Below are positions 18,124-28,982 of a stretch of DNA of 64,000 nt, piece after piece (the stretch's first letter is position 1; the number at the start of each line of letters is the position of its first letter). The translations under genes were made by a program, and so were the position numbers. The notes beneath the pieces are model-generated. The model saw only the letters and a program-made list of their open reading frames with translations, was not told the origin of the DNA and ran no database searches. The DNA comes from Entoloma clypeatum (taxonomy: Eukaryota > Basidiomycota > Agaricomycetes > Agaricales > Entolomataceae). The stretch covers positions 930,001-994,000 of the forward strand of contig OY751494.1 in NCBI GenBank assembly GCA_963565915.1, given 5' to 3'.

Positions 18124-21100
18124 TAAGCAGTCCTCAGATTCCAGCACGTACTGGGGATTGCGTTGACTCCTTTCGTGCACCTTTGGAAACCCTCCGACTC
18201 AATGCATCCGCTCTCTCAAATCCGAACTCTCTATGTATTGATTTGATATCTCCGACCTTTTCCGATTCTCTTCTGATAAAGACTCTTATTGATCCTGGTT
18301 CTACACATTGCTTCGCAGATACCAGATTTATTTCTTCTTTAAACTTATCTCCGACTCCGATTCCTTCACCTATGGTTTTGTAACTTTTTGATGGTTCTTC
18401 AAATACTTATATCACACAATCTATCGATCTTCCTCTCTGATTTCCTTCCAGTGAACTTCTGACCGTCGCGTTTTACGTGACAACCCTTGATTCATCTTGT
18501 AATTTGGTTCTAGGACACAACTGGCTCACCCGCTACAATCTGTTGATTGACTGGGTATTGGGCAGTATCTTATTCCGTTCTACGTTACCCGACACTCCGA
18601 CTCCGACTCCGACGTTGACTGCTGAGGCAGCTCCGCCACCTCTGCAGTGTCCGCCCTCTCCGATGGGCACCTCTGATCCGCTCACTCCGAACACCTCCGA
18701 CCCGCCACAGATTACCATGGTCAATGCAGCCACATATCTCCATGCTTGTAAAGCTCCTGGGGCATACACTTTCCGTGTTCACCTCTCCGACATCTCCGCC
18801 AAGTCCGTGTCTGTCTCCGACAACACTCCCGACCTCTCTGGCATACCTGAGGAATACCACAATTTTGCTGATGTATTCAGTAAGAAAAAAGCCGACACCC
18901 TTGCACCCCACCGACCGTACGACCTCAAGATCAATTTGGAGGAAGGTACTTCCCCTCTGATTGGTCCGATGTACTCACTCTCGCAATCCGAACTTGGATC
19001 CCTCCGAGACTTCATCGACAAGCATCTCAATATCGGTTTCATCAAACCTTCTAGTTCACCTCACGGCGCTCCGATCCTCTTCGTCCGAAAGAAAGATGGA
19101 TCACTCCGACTATGCGTCGACTACCGAGGCCTGAACAAAATCACGAAGAAGGACCGATACCCACTTCCGCTCATCTCCGACCTCTTAGCCACTGCCGGAA
19201 AAGCATGTGTTTATACCACCATAGACCTCCAACACGCATACCACCTAGTCCGCATCGCTGAAAGTGATGAATGGAAAACTGCATTCTGCACTTGCTATGG
19301 ATCATTTGAATGGTTAGTCATGCCATTTGGATTGTCTTACGCACCTGCAGCCTTTCAACGCTTTATGAACGACATCTTCTCCAACCTTCTGGACAACTGC
19401 GTTACCGTTTACCTCGACGACATCCTGATCTACTCCGACAACCCCGAGGAACACAAAAAACATGTCTGAGAAGTCCTCCGATGACTCCGACAACATGGTC
19501 TTTACGCCCGCGCCGACAAGTGCGACTTCTCTGCTGAAACTGTAGAATATCTTGGATCTATCCTTTCTCCCGATAGACTCAAAATGTCGGAAGTGAAAGT
19601 CAAGTTTATTCAGGATTGGCCTGAACCGCGCAGAGTGAAGGACATCCAGTCCTTTTTAGGTTTTGCAAACTTTTACCGATGTTTCATTCCATTCTATTCC
19701 AACATCACTATTCCACTCACTCGTTTAACCAGGAAACATGCCACTTGGCTGTTCTCCGACAACGCTCGAACCGCTTTTAATGACCTGAAAAAGGCATTTA
19801 CCACCGCTCCGATCCTGACACAGTGGATCCCCGACTCTCCGATAATTGTCGAAACCGACGCATCCGACTATGTCCTAGCGGCTATTCTGTCGATAGTCAC
19901 CTCCGACAATGAAGTCCACCCCATCGCATTCCATTCCCGCACCTTCACGGCCCCCAAAGTAAACTATGACACCCACGATAAGGAACTTCTTGCCATCTAC
20001 GAAGCGTTTAAAATTTGGCGCCATTACCTGGAAGGCTCCGGTACTCCGATTGACGTCGTTACCGACCATAAAAGTCTCGAGTATTTTGCCACCACCAAAG
20101 TTCTTTCACGCCGACAAGTCCGATGGTTGGAATACCTTTCTCAGTTCAACCTCGTCATCCGATTCCGCCCCGGCCGATTGGGAACTAAACCTGACTCTCT
20201 AACTAGACGTTGGGATGTCTACCCTAAAGGGGGAAATAGCGACTACGTCGACATCAATCCGACCAACCTCCGACCAGTCTTTTTGCAAGAACAGCTCTCC
20301 GCTTCAGTTCGCGCGACTCAACTCCTTGAGCCCATCCTCCGTGCAACCATTATCATGGACACAAAAAAGCTTCACCATGACATACTCACAGCACTCCCTT
20401 CCGACACTCTTTACGACACTCTTTCTAAAGATCCTAAACCCTGCTGGTCTCTCAACCCCGATGGTTTCCTCCGACATGACGATCGGATATACGTTCCCGA
20501 CTCCGACGTCCTCTGACTCCGAGTCCTATAGCACAAGCACAATCATATGCTTGCTGGACACCCAGGTCAGAACAAGACACTCAGTCTCATTCAGCGTGAT
20601 TATACCTGGCCCGGAATACGAGATTTCGTTAAACACTATTGCAAGTCATGTACCACTTGCATGCAATCGAAGCCACAAAGACACAAGCCTTACGGCCTAC
20701 TCAAACAGCTTCCGATCCCCAAACGTCCTTGGAATTCTATCTCAATGGATTTCATTGAGACCCTTCCGACCTCCGACAACTTTGATTCAATCCTCGTTAT
20801 CATTGACCGATTAACGAAACAAAGTATTTTCATTCCGACAACAATTCACTGCACCTCCGAAGACCTTGCCGTTCTCTTCGTATTGCATGTCTTCTCTAAA
20901 CACGGCGTCCCCAAACATGTCACCTCTGACCACGGCCCCGAATTCATCTCCTGATTCTTCCGATCTCTCGGAAAGGCTCTAAACATGACCCTCCACTTCA
21001 CCTCCGGTTACCACCCCGAAGGCGATGGCCAAACCGAACGCACTAACCAGACCCTCGAACAGTACTTGCAGATATTCTGCAACTACCAACAGGACAACTG

Positions 21101-21824
21101 GTCCGCTCTCCTTCCGATTGCGGAGTTCGCATACAACAACGCACCTAGTGCTACCACTGGCATATCTCCCTTCTTTGCTAACAAGGGTTACCATCCGAAC
21201 ATTACTGTTCACCCAGAACGAGACCTCGCCTCTTCCCGATCCCGATTCTTCGTGACCGACTTAGACGAACTTCACCAAGAACTGAAAGCCACCATCTCCG
21301 ATGCTCAACGACGTTACCAGAAGTCCTCCGACAATAATCGGATCGCACCTCCGACATTTTCTGTCGGACAACAGGTTTTTGTCAAAGCACAGTTCTTCCG
21401 CACAACACGCCCATCCAAGAAACTCTCAGAAAAGTACTTGGGACCATACGAGATCATTGCACAACCCGGCACACACTCCTTTACCCTCCGACTCCCCGAC
21501 ACATTCCGTGGTGTTCACCCCGTCTACCACGTCTCCATGCTTGAACCCGCAACTCCGAACACCATTCCGAATCGGACCCAACCTCCGCCTCCTCCGATTG
21601 ACATTGACGGAGAACTTGAGTACGAGATCGCTGAAATAGTCGACTCAAAGATCGACTGACGACGTAGCTGCAAGCTACTATATTTTGTCCGTTGGTTAGG
21701 ATATGAAAACACTGATGAAGAATTCTCTTGGCTACCAGCCAATGAATTGGAAAATGCCCCCGAGCTTGTCTCCGACTTTCACTCCGCTTATCCTGACAAA
21801 CCGGGCCTGCTCACATCGCTCTGA
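18120..21824 (+). pseudogene. pol: pol with chromodomain, eight premature stops
   Basis: One continuous frame of about 1,234 codons with stops at 18381 (TAA), 18438, 19467, 19482, 20514 (TGA), 20529 (TAG), 20952 and 21657 (TGA). Protease has IDPGSTHCF, with Pro where the intact relative has Ser (DSG). RT has [14 protein letters not shown] and a preserved YLDDILIYS. RNase H has ETDASDYVLAAIL. Integrase has HMLAGHPGQNKT...CTTCMQSK, then SMDFIETLP, TSDHGPEF and EGDGQTERTNQ. The chromodomain is at about 21608-21790 with the LLYFVRWLGYE motif. The length matches the intact relative (1,232 codons), so decay was by base substitution, not indels. Confidence 0.9.
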
Positions 21825-21851
21825 AACAAGAAAAAACAAGTACTATTCTAT

Positions 21852-22811
21852 CTACTTAGTACATTGTTTCTTGTTTGACGGACCCTCCTCCTTGTCCAAC
21901 TCCTCCTCCTCCTCCGCCTTCTCCGACGGCTCCGAAATTGACATGTCGGAATCATCCAACAGCTCCGGCAACTCCAACCTCTTCCTATTCACAAGATCCT
22001 TCCTAATCCTTCTCACAATCCTCTTCTCCAGTCTCAACTCGTGCATCTCCTCCGCTGTATCCATCTCCGACTCTGACCCTTCCTCCGACACCTCCGGCGA
22101 CTTGGGTTGATACTCGGTGTTCACCGAGCCTTCGACTGCTGTTAGCAGTCGCCTCACCTGCCTCGTCTCCGCCAGTATCATCTTGAGGACACCCAAGATG
22201 GTGTCCTCCGACCCACTCTCCGACGGCATCTCCGATGCCTTTTTCTTCCCCTTAATCACCTTCACCGTTTTCTTCACCTCCTTCACCTCCGACTTTCTCT
22301 CTGACGCTCCGACCTCGCACTTCTTCTTGTCCTTGACACAACCCTTGCAGGATGACTTATTCCTAAAACAAAAGGTTAAAACAGAAGAGACGAACCAAAG
22401 AAGAACTTACTCATCATGTTCGCATTCGACGCCCTTCACAATGCACCTATCACAGACACCGACCCCAACCCCGACTCCCGACCCCTCTCCGACCGTCGCC
22501 GTCATCTCCTCTACCTTCCTTTTCTTTGTCACCTTCTTCTTCTTCTTCTCCACCTGCGGCCCCCCTGACCCCTTGCTCAATGCGCCTTGCGCAGCAGCCA
22601 CTTCATCGGCCCTCTTCTGAGCCACCAGCTCCGACGCCCGACGCATCTCCTCCGCTAACCGCGCCGCCTCCGCAGCCCTCTCTTCCTCCACTCTCCGCTC
22701 CTCCTCAGCCTTCCTCACAGCCTCCTCCTCCACTGCTCGCTTTTTCGCCTCCACCTCTGCGAGCTTAGCCTGCAGCGCCTCCATCTCCTTTTGAAAATTG
22801 GTTGCCAACAT
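21852..22811 (-). CDS. antisense coiled-coil/Zn2Cys6-like gene in chromovirus
   Basis: Spliced gene opposite to pol, ending 28 bp from the pol stop. Exon 1 (22811-22411) starts with MLATNF and encodes a Lys/Glu/Ala-rich coiled coil, a basic stretch (KKKKKVTKKRKVEE) and CDRCIVKGVEC. A 48-bp GT-AG intron (22410-22363) follows. Exon 2 encodes CKGCVKDKKKC, a basic then acidic tail, and the C-terminus GPSNKKQCTK. Together the cysteines read C-x2-C-x6-C-x8-C-x2-C-x6-C, the spacing of fungal Zn(II)2Cys6 clusters. No stop interrupts it, although the neighbouring pol has eight. The function is unknown; DNA binding or chromatin targeting is inference. The intact relative has the same gene in the same place. 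Confidence 0.75.
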
Positions 22812-22975
22812 ATTGAAGTTTTTTCGGAAGAGTTTAAAACAAAAAGAGAATGGGGGAACAAGAAGAAAGAACCACTCAGACGGTATTTTCAACCAACACA
22901 TCACATGACACAGTTCATGCGCACCGACCACCTAGGTCCTTAGGCCTCATGGGTTCGGCCCTAAGGGGGAAATAC

Positions 22976-23459
22976 TGTTACATTCCGATCCATTCCGACG
23001 ATTTCTGACCAATCCTGACACCTCCGACAATTCCAACATTTTGACTAATACTTATTATGCATACTTACTGTTATGAATCTCGTTACTATGTACATTACTT
23101 ACATCCGACCATTTTACTTATGTTAAGAATCTCCGACAGCCACTCGTTATCCGACTCCGACGAAGCCACACGTCCTCCGACATAGTATTTAAACTTATGT
23201 AGAATCGTGTATTAGCTTCAGTTTGAATATCAACTTAGATTTGACATCATACCTCCCGTCCTCTTTCCAACTCTTAACTTGAGTCCGACCTCCGACCTCC
23301 GATCCTCCGATCCTCCGAAATAAGGACACCAACGTATTAGCAAGGGCGCAACACACAAGTTGAAGCCAAGTCCTTGCCCCTACGTTGCATGTGCTCCGAC
23401 CCTCCGACTTTCCGATGCGTCTGACGTAGCTCCGACGTTTTGTCGATCAGTTCTTAACA
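22976..23459 (+). repeat. 3' LTR of truncated chromovirus
   Basis: TGTTACATTCCG...TTCTTAACA, 484 bp with TGTTA/TAACA ends, directly after the purine tract. It is rich in the word TCCGA, as is the rest of the element. It ends flush against the minisatellite at 23460. Confidence 0.85.
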
Positions 23460-23745
23460 TTAAATTATTACATACTAGCCAGAATGATATTCAAATCACT
23501 ACATGCTGGTTAGAATGATACTGTTGTTGTATTTAAATCATAATATACTGGCTAGAATGATACCATTGTTGTATCCGAATCATTATATACTGGCTGGAAT
23601 GATACCGTCATTTTATTCAAATCATTACCTGCTGGCTAGAATGATACTATTGTTGTAAAGTTAAATCATTACATACTGGCTAGAATGATATGGTCATTCA
23701 GTCTATATTGGCTTGAACTAATCATTCTAATCTCCAAATGCAATG
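23460..23745 (+). repeat. 42-bp minisatellite, about six copies (left array)
   Basis: Degenerate tandem units of about 42 bp with the core ACTGGCTAGAATGATAC followed by a TTGTTGTA-like part. The array begins about 50 bp beyond the last exon of the minus-strand gene 23795-26518. The core is the reverse complement of the core in the array after the KDZ transposase (40090-40780), so the two arrays form an inverted pair. The left edge is cut by the chromovirus LTR. Confidence 0.85.
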
Positions 23746-23794
23746 ATCAATCAATTTAAAAAACCTCAGGATGGGTGCTACTCTATCTACGTAT

Positions 23795-26518
23795 CTATCT
23801 GTCAATATTCAGCTTTTTTACCACTGCGTGTACTAGTAGATAAAAGTAAGCATTAGTGTTGTATTCAGTACAAAATACTCACCGCTTGCCTGGGGCTCCT
23901 CATCCGTTGACACGAGACTACCACAGCGCTTAGACCTCGGTTTGGATGGCGGTGGCACTCCTCGAGTTGAACATGTTGAGCGAGGTTTGTCAGCAGCAGG
24001 CGTGGGAGGCGTTTCTGAATCATCTTCCGACAATGTTGAGGTTAGCTTCTCCAAGACCCATGCGACATCAGCGACGGCATCCGCCAGGCGGGTGCTCACA
24101 ATCAGGTCCTTGTTCTCACCAGCAGCGGTAACCCACCACGTGAGTGTCATGACAACGAGTGCTATTCCCAGGGGGCTGCCTTCCATCAACTCATCCCACT
24201 CAGCATCAGCTGGTGCCTCCTTGCAAAGCACTTCCCCTTCGCACCACGATGGCTGCAAGCTCGTCCACCAGGTCCACCATGTTCTCCCGTATTCACCGAC
24301 GTTAGGTATCAGGGGCATGTTCGTCAGCGAGCGGTGGCGCCGGATCCACCACCTCACCACCTCCGGGCGATTCTTCATTGAGAGTGTCTATCCTTTCGTG
24401 GTGAGTTTACCAAAATGCGAACTGAGGTTGAGGATACTTACACCTTCCTCCGGTTCCATAGCTTCAAAGTTTGTCCAATTCTCGATGACGCCACTCCATC
24501 AATGATCCTTCAATGCACCCCGGAAATACTTCAACCACACCCTGTACCAGGTTGGGCTCGAATGTCCAGCTTCCACAACATCCCCCATATCAACATCCTC
24601 AGTATCATGAGAGGTAGTTCCAGAGGTTGTCAAGCTCGTCGTCAACGACACTGAAGGATGGGTGGGGTGTAACCTGACAGAGCCATTTGGATCTAACTCG
24701 ACAGCCTGCACTTCTTCTGGAACCAGCTCGTGACGTCGCACCACAGGAGGAGTGTTCTCAGACGGCGCAGGTGCGGAATCAACAGGGGCGGTGGCATTGG
24801 TAGTGGGGACAGATTGGCCGGAACCACAGTCAATGCGTGGCGTAGAGTGATGTGGCACCACAGCAGGGGCGCTCTGAGATGGGATGACCACGTTGTCGGT
24901 AGTGGTGGCTGATGTATTCCCGCTGGGACCGTGCTCAGTGCTAAGGACTTTCAGGGATGGCACAGGTGTGGAGTCATTCTTGCCAGCGCCACTCTGGGGC
25001 TGCGTTTCCTGGACACTGCCAGCAGGCAAAGAAGGCGGCACAGGGCTCGAAGTAGTCGGTGTGGCGCTCGTCGCAGGTTTAAGTGGATGAGATGGGATGG
25101 CCGCATTGTCGGAAGTGGTGGCCGATGTGTTGCCGCTGGGGCCATTCTCGGTGCTTGGCTGCGATGGAAGGATGATGGGGGACGGCGCAGGCATGAAGTC
25201 ATTCTTGGCAGCACCACTCTGGGGCTGTGGTTCCTGGACACTTCCCCTTTCTGACCGACGCGTTGGCTGCCCCGAAGCCTTCTCCTTAGGCTTCCGAGGT
25301 TTCTTCCCTTTTGGAGCATCCAGCAAGGTTTTGTCTCCCAAGCCGAGCTGGTCGAGTAATTGCTTGTTTTGGCGATGTTCATCTGGCGCTTCTGCTCATA
25401 TGTGAGCGTCGATGTACCTTGTTGAGGGTCGCCTCCGTCATCCTCGTCGGGGTCTGCAAAAATGTCAGTTGCAATTTCTTGAGTCCTCATATAGAATTAA
25501 TTCTTACCAAAAGATGCCATCAAGAAATCTAAGAATGGTTTGAGCCAGGCTGAATAGTCATCACCCAGAAACTCCTCAAAATCTGCACCATCTTCGCCAT
25601 CTGACGTGGTACCGTAATGGTAACTAAAGCGGCCATGAGTTCAACACAGACGGAACTATGTTTTTGGTTTACTGACACAATCGTTGTTAGTTTCCCTCCT
25701 AAGCGTGGCGTTGGTGCTCCAAAGAGTATTGTTACGTGGCCGCCTGTCTGCCTGCCTACCGATTCAGCTGCTATCTGGATGGTACGAGCTGATTTGTCAA
25801 TTGCCCTGGTGCCAAACTAAGTTAGATATTTGAAATTTAGAAAGAAGAACTTGAACTTGGCTTTCTCTTCATTGTCGTCAGCTGACACTCTCTCCTTCAT
25901 GAGCTGGCAATGTTCCTCAACCTGAGCCTTAACGTCATCGGAAGCCACTTGGTATAATGATCGCATGAGGTTGTTCTTGAATGCAGACTGGGTCGACGGT
26001 GGCTCCGTTCCTTCGGCAGACTTCAACTGGTAGGTTTCCCATCCTGTACGGACTTTCTCCTTCAGCTCAGTCTCTCAAAACAGGTTTTGAAACACCTGCC
26101 ACGGCTGTACAAGTTTTGGTGCAGTCGTGAGCTTCAAAACTTCTCGAGAACCGGTCCCCGATGTTGATGGACGTGAATGGTTATGAAACCAATTTTGAAT
26201 TTGCTTTGTAGGGACCTGGGTCAGCGGTGTGGACTATAAATTGAAGACATGACATATGGTTTCGTGATCCTTCTTCGCCAGATGCTCGGCGGTGGCAATG
26301 TTGCCATTCGCAGCCTCCAGGTTTGTGGGTGAAGGAACAACTGGCCACTTCTCTAGGAACACCTGGGATTGTCTCGCAAAGAAAGCAGGCGACGCCTTCT
26401 TCTCTTTGGCTTCGTGGAAGGCGCCAAGGGATGCATTGAGCCATTCTGACTGTTTGGGAGTACACCACAAACACCTAGTCATTTGGGTGATTTGAAGGGG
26501 CATCCACGCTAACCACAT
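23795..26518 (-). pseudogene. multi-exon mushroom-type gene of unknown function, decayed
   Basis: Reads from ATG 26518 through several exons: WCTPKQSEWLNASLGAF and EKWPVV, then IQNWFHNHSR, then a segment with TGGHVTILFGAPTPRLGGKL, then DDYSAWLKPFLDFLMAS, then a long Ser/Thr/Pro-rich linker (25341-24560) with two diverged copies of SVQE.QPQSGA.KND, and a C-terminal WW-rich module (VVRWWIRRH...WWTWWTSLQPSW). The last exon (about 23822-23795) ends VKKLNIDR. I recognise this arrangement as a highly repeated hypothetical family in agaricomycetes, with no function known to me. In-frame TGA at 26075-26077 and 24499-24501 (arginine expected) and TAG at 26234-26236 make it a pseudogene. It is divergent from the gene at 26666 across 147 bp. 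Confidence 0.65.
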
Positions 26519-26665
26519 AGGTACATGCTTTATTATTTATTCTTTCTCGGTACTCATATGGAAGTTCAGGGATAGTTTGTTTACAGACATGCGACAAAGG
26601 GCTGAATGAATGGTATATAACTCGTCGCCTGGTGTTGCTCTTTTTTTCTCACCATAACAGCCACA
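26519..26665. promoter_or_regulatory. shared divergent promoter
   Basis: 147 bp between two head-to-head ATGs. On the plus side there is a TATA box (tatataa, about 26613), then a pyrimidine-rich stretch (ctctttttttctcacc) before the ATG at 26666. On the minus side an AATAAATAATAAAG block lies about 20 bp upstream of ATG 26518. The close spacing suggests coordinated expression. Confidence 0.5.
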
Positions 26666-27147
26666 ATGCAATTGAAGGATTCAACCACTGGAATCCCCAG
26701 GTCGCCTCCCTCCCATTGTTCCCCTCCCCACGACAAAATGCAGCAGAATAACGCCCGCGCCCGTCATCCAATGGCCACACAGGTATTTGCAACAGCTGAA
26801 GCTACCATCGCCCCGGATGGCGTCATCAGAGCCAAAGCGACTGTCAAAACGGTGCCGGTGAGTATGTTAATAGATAAACCTAGACTTGTTCCTGATACGG
26901 CCTCTTCAGGCTATGAGAGTCATTGATCTTAACACCCTGCCGTCAAGCCCTCGCGATACAGAGCTTTCTATCAATCTTGATACTCCACCATCGAGTCCCC
27001 ACCACATCAATGCAATGTCATACAATGTGGATTTGAACTGTCACCCCAAAATGTCACTCGCCACTCAGTCGCCATGTCCACAAACCCTTGTTCACGATCT
27101 TGAAAAATTTGTCCCTGTCCCGAACCCGGTCTCCTGTTCGCCGTGCC

Positions 27148-27869
27148 TGTTAAGTAGGTGAAAAGTCGGAGCTTTGTCGGAGTCCGTTGGAGGTCGGACG
27201 AAGGACTGAGGCCGGAGCGGAACTCCGGGAATGCGGAGGAACGACGAAGGGGAGGGACGTGGCTTCAACGTATGTGTTGCGCCGCCGTTTGTTGGATAAG
27301 GTGTCCCAATTTCAGGAGGTCGGAGGAGAGGTCGGAGATGCGGAGGTCCTCGGAAAGATCTCGGTGAGAGACATGTTGACGTGGAAATGGTCGGACGACG
27401 TCGGAGTTGTGACTCGGACACAGTACTGAGCTTGTCGAAGGGTAACGATGGAGGAAGAGCAGTAGATGAGGATGTCGTCGGCGTATTGTACCACAGCGAG
27501 GATCTCTGGCATGAACGGGGAGTAGAGGAGTGAACTTTGTTGATATTCGAACTGAGGAACTACAGGTATGGTACAAGCTTAAATATCTAAATGAGATTAC
27601 TTTACGGAGATGGTCGGAGTAGGTCCGGAGTTGTGGCGTAAGTTGCCAGCGACTGTAACGAACATCGGAGATGTCAGTCAACGGACCATGCGGAAAAGGC
27701 GATGCATAAGTAAACGGGAATATGAATATGAAATGCATAAAGGCATGGAGTTATGAATATGAAATGCACGATGGCAACGTGCGGAGATGTGGAGGTAACG
27801 GATGTCCGGAAAGTCCGGAAAGTCGGAGGACGATCGGAGTGGATCAGAGATTCGGAGACGGATATAACA
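27148..27869 (-). repeat. 3' LTR of intact chromovirus
   Basis: The 722 bp on the plus strand run from TGTTAAGTAGG to ...GGATATAACA. It matches 33876-34597 throughout. A diverged, oppositely oriented piece of the same family is at 48217-48408. Confidence 0.95.
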
Positions 27870-27989
27870 GTATTCCCCTCTTAGGTCTGACACCCATGGA
27901 AGACCGCGAGAAAATAAACAAGGTCATGTGGTCTCGGTTATTTAACGGAGGTGAGCGGCTTTCAAGGGTTTCTTCCAGTTACCACCAAC

Positions 27990-28912
27990 ATGCCCCAAGG
28001 CTCGAGCACACAGCCCCCCCGATCCAGCGCCAACCTAGACGACTCCGAAGAGGAGCTCCTGCGCCGTCTGGCGCAGATACGCAAGGAAAAGGAGGAGGCG
28101 GAGGCAAGGAAGAAGGCGGAGGCCGAGAGGAGGGCGAGGGAGGCAGAGGCGAAGAAGAAGGCAGAGGCGGAGGCGAAGGCGGAGGCGGAGGCGGAGAGGA
28201 AGAGGGCGAAGAAGGCGGGGAAACAGAGGGCGGAGAGCGGAGCGGAGGAATCGGAGGTCCGGGGGGAGGCGTGTCAGGCCTGTGCGCAGGCGAAGGTGGA
28301 GTGCAAGTGGCCATTGTGAGTACCCGCTTTTTTTTTTTTTTTCATCTTCTTTTTCTTACTGACAGTCTCCTTAGGCAGGGGAAAGGCACCGCATGCCAGC
28401 GGTGTAAAGACGGCAAACGGGTTTGCCTGAAAACCGGCGAGACGAGGGCAAAGCGTAAACGGGGGAAGACGGAGGAGGCCGTCGCGGAGGTCGCGGGCCC
28501 GAGCGGGGCAAAGAACTGCTGCGGCGCAGGGGTCGCGGAGGAGCTCCGGGAGCTCCGGGAGGCTCTGGAGGAGAGAGAGGAGCGGTCGGCGAGGGTCAGT
28601 TGGGCGCTGCTCCGGCAGCTGCAAATTTTAAACAACCACCTCGCCTACCGGAACTTCTTGCTGGAGGCGGCGGCTCCGGAGTCGGAGGATGACGGAGGGG
28701 AGGCGAAAAGTGCGGAAGAGGACGAGGAAGAGGACGAGGAGAAGGACGAGGGGTTGGACGAGGGGGAGCTTGCGGAACTGCAAGCGGAGAAAATGGAGGA
28801 GGAGAAAAAGCAGGCGAGGAAAGCGGAGGAAGAAACAGGGGAAAAAACGGAGGAGTCGGAGGAAGGGTCGGAGAATGAGGGTCCGCCGGCCAAAAAGGCC
28901 AAAACCCAGTAG
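27990..28912 (+). CDS. antisense coiled-coil/Zn2Cys6-like gene in intact chromovirus
   Basis: ATG at 27990 (context aacATGCCC); exon 1 to 28315, a 59-bp intron 28316-28374 (GTGAGT...polypyrimidine...TTAG), exon 2 to 28912. Exon 1 encodes a Glu/Ala/Lys coiled coil (RKEKEEAEARKKAEAERR and onward) ending CQACAQAKVECKWP. Exon 2 begins with GKGTACQRCKDGKRVC. The cysteines read C-x2-C-x6-C-x10-C-x2-C-x6-C, matching the Zn(II)2Cys6 rule. A second helical, very acidic region follows and the C-terminus is GPPAKKAKTQ, a likely nuclear signal. It converges with pol, with 70 bp between the two stops. The intron separates the two halves of the cluster, as in the relative at 21852-22811. The role is unknown. 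Confidence 0.8.
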
Positions 28913-28982
28913 CCCCTCCCCCCTCTAGTTTCTTTTCATTATTTTTTATTATTTTTTTGCAATATGAGAGTCTTGCGTGCTT

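Larger units (their letters stand above)
17083..23459 (+). mobile_element. 5'-truncated chromovirus with antisense accessory gene
   Basis: Gag begins in mid-protein at about 17089 (there is no 5' LTR and no gag start), then comes pol with chromodomain, an antisense spliced gene, a purine tract (ctaagggggaaatac) and a 484-bp 3' LTR. The protein order and sequence closely parallel the intact element at 27148-34597, but the two are different families: gag and pol differ at many residues. Pol carries six TGA plus one TAA and one TAG in a single unshifted frame. The left breakpoint near 17083 is approximate. Confidence 0.9.

Noticed and set aside
23460..23745. Possible CRISPR-like array
   Set aside because: Units are degenerate tandem repeats without unique spacers, in a eukaryotic genome.
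28082..28314. Proline-rich ORF on the minus strand (27979-28314) and its partners
   Set aside because: It is the complement of the Glu/Ala/Lys coiled-coil exon; Gly/Glu-rich codons give Pro/Ser on the other strand.
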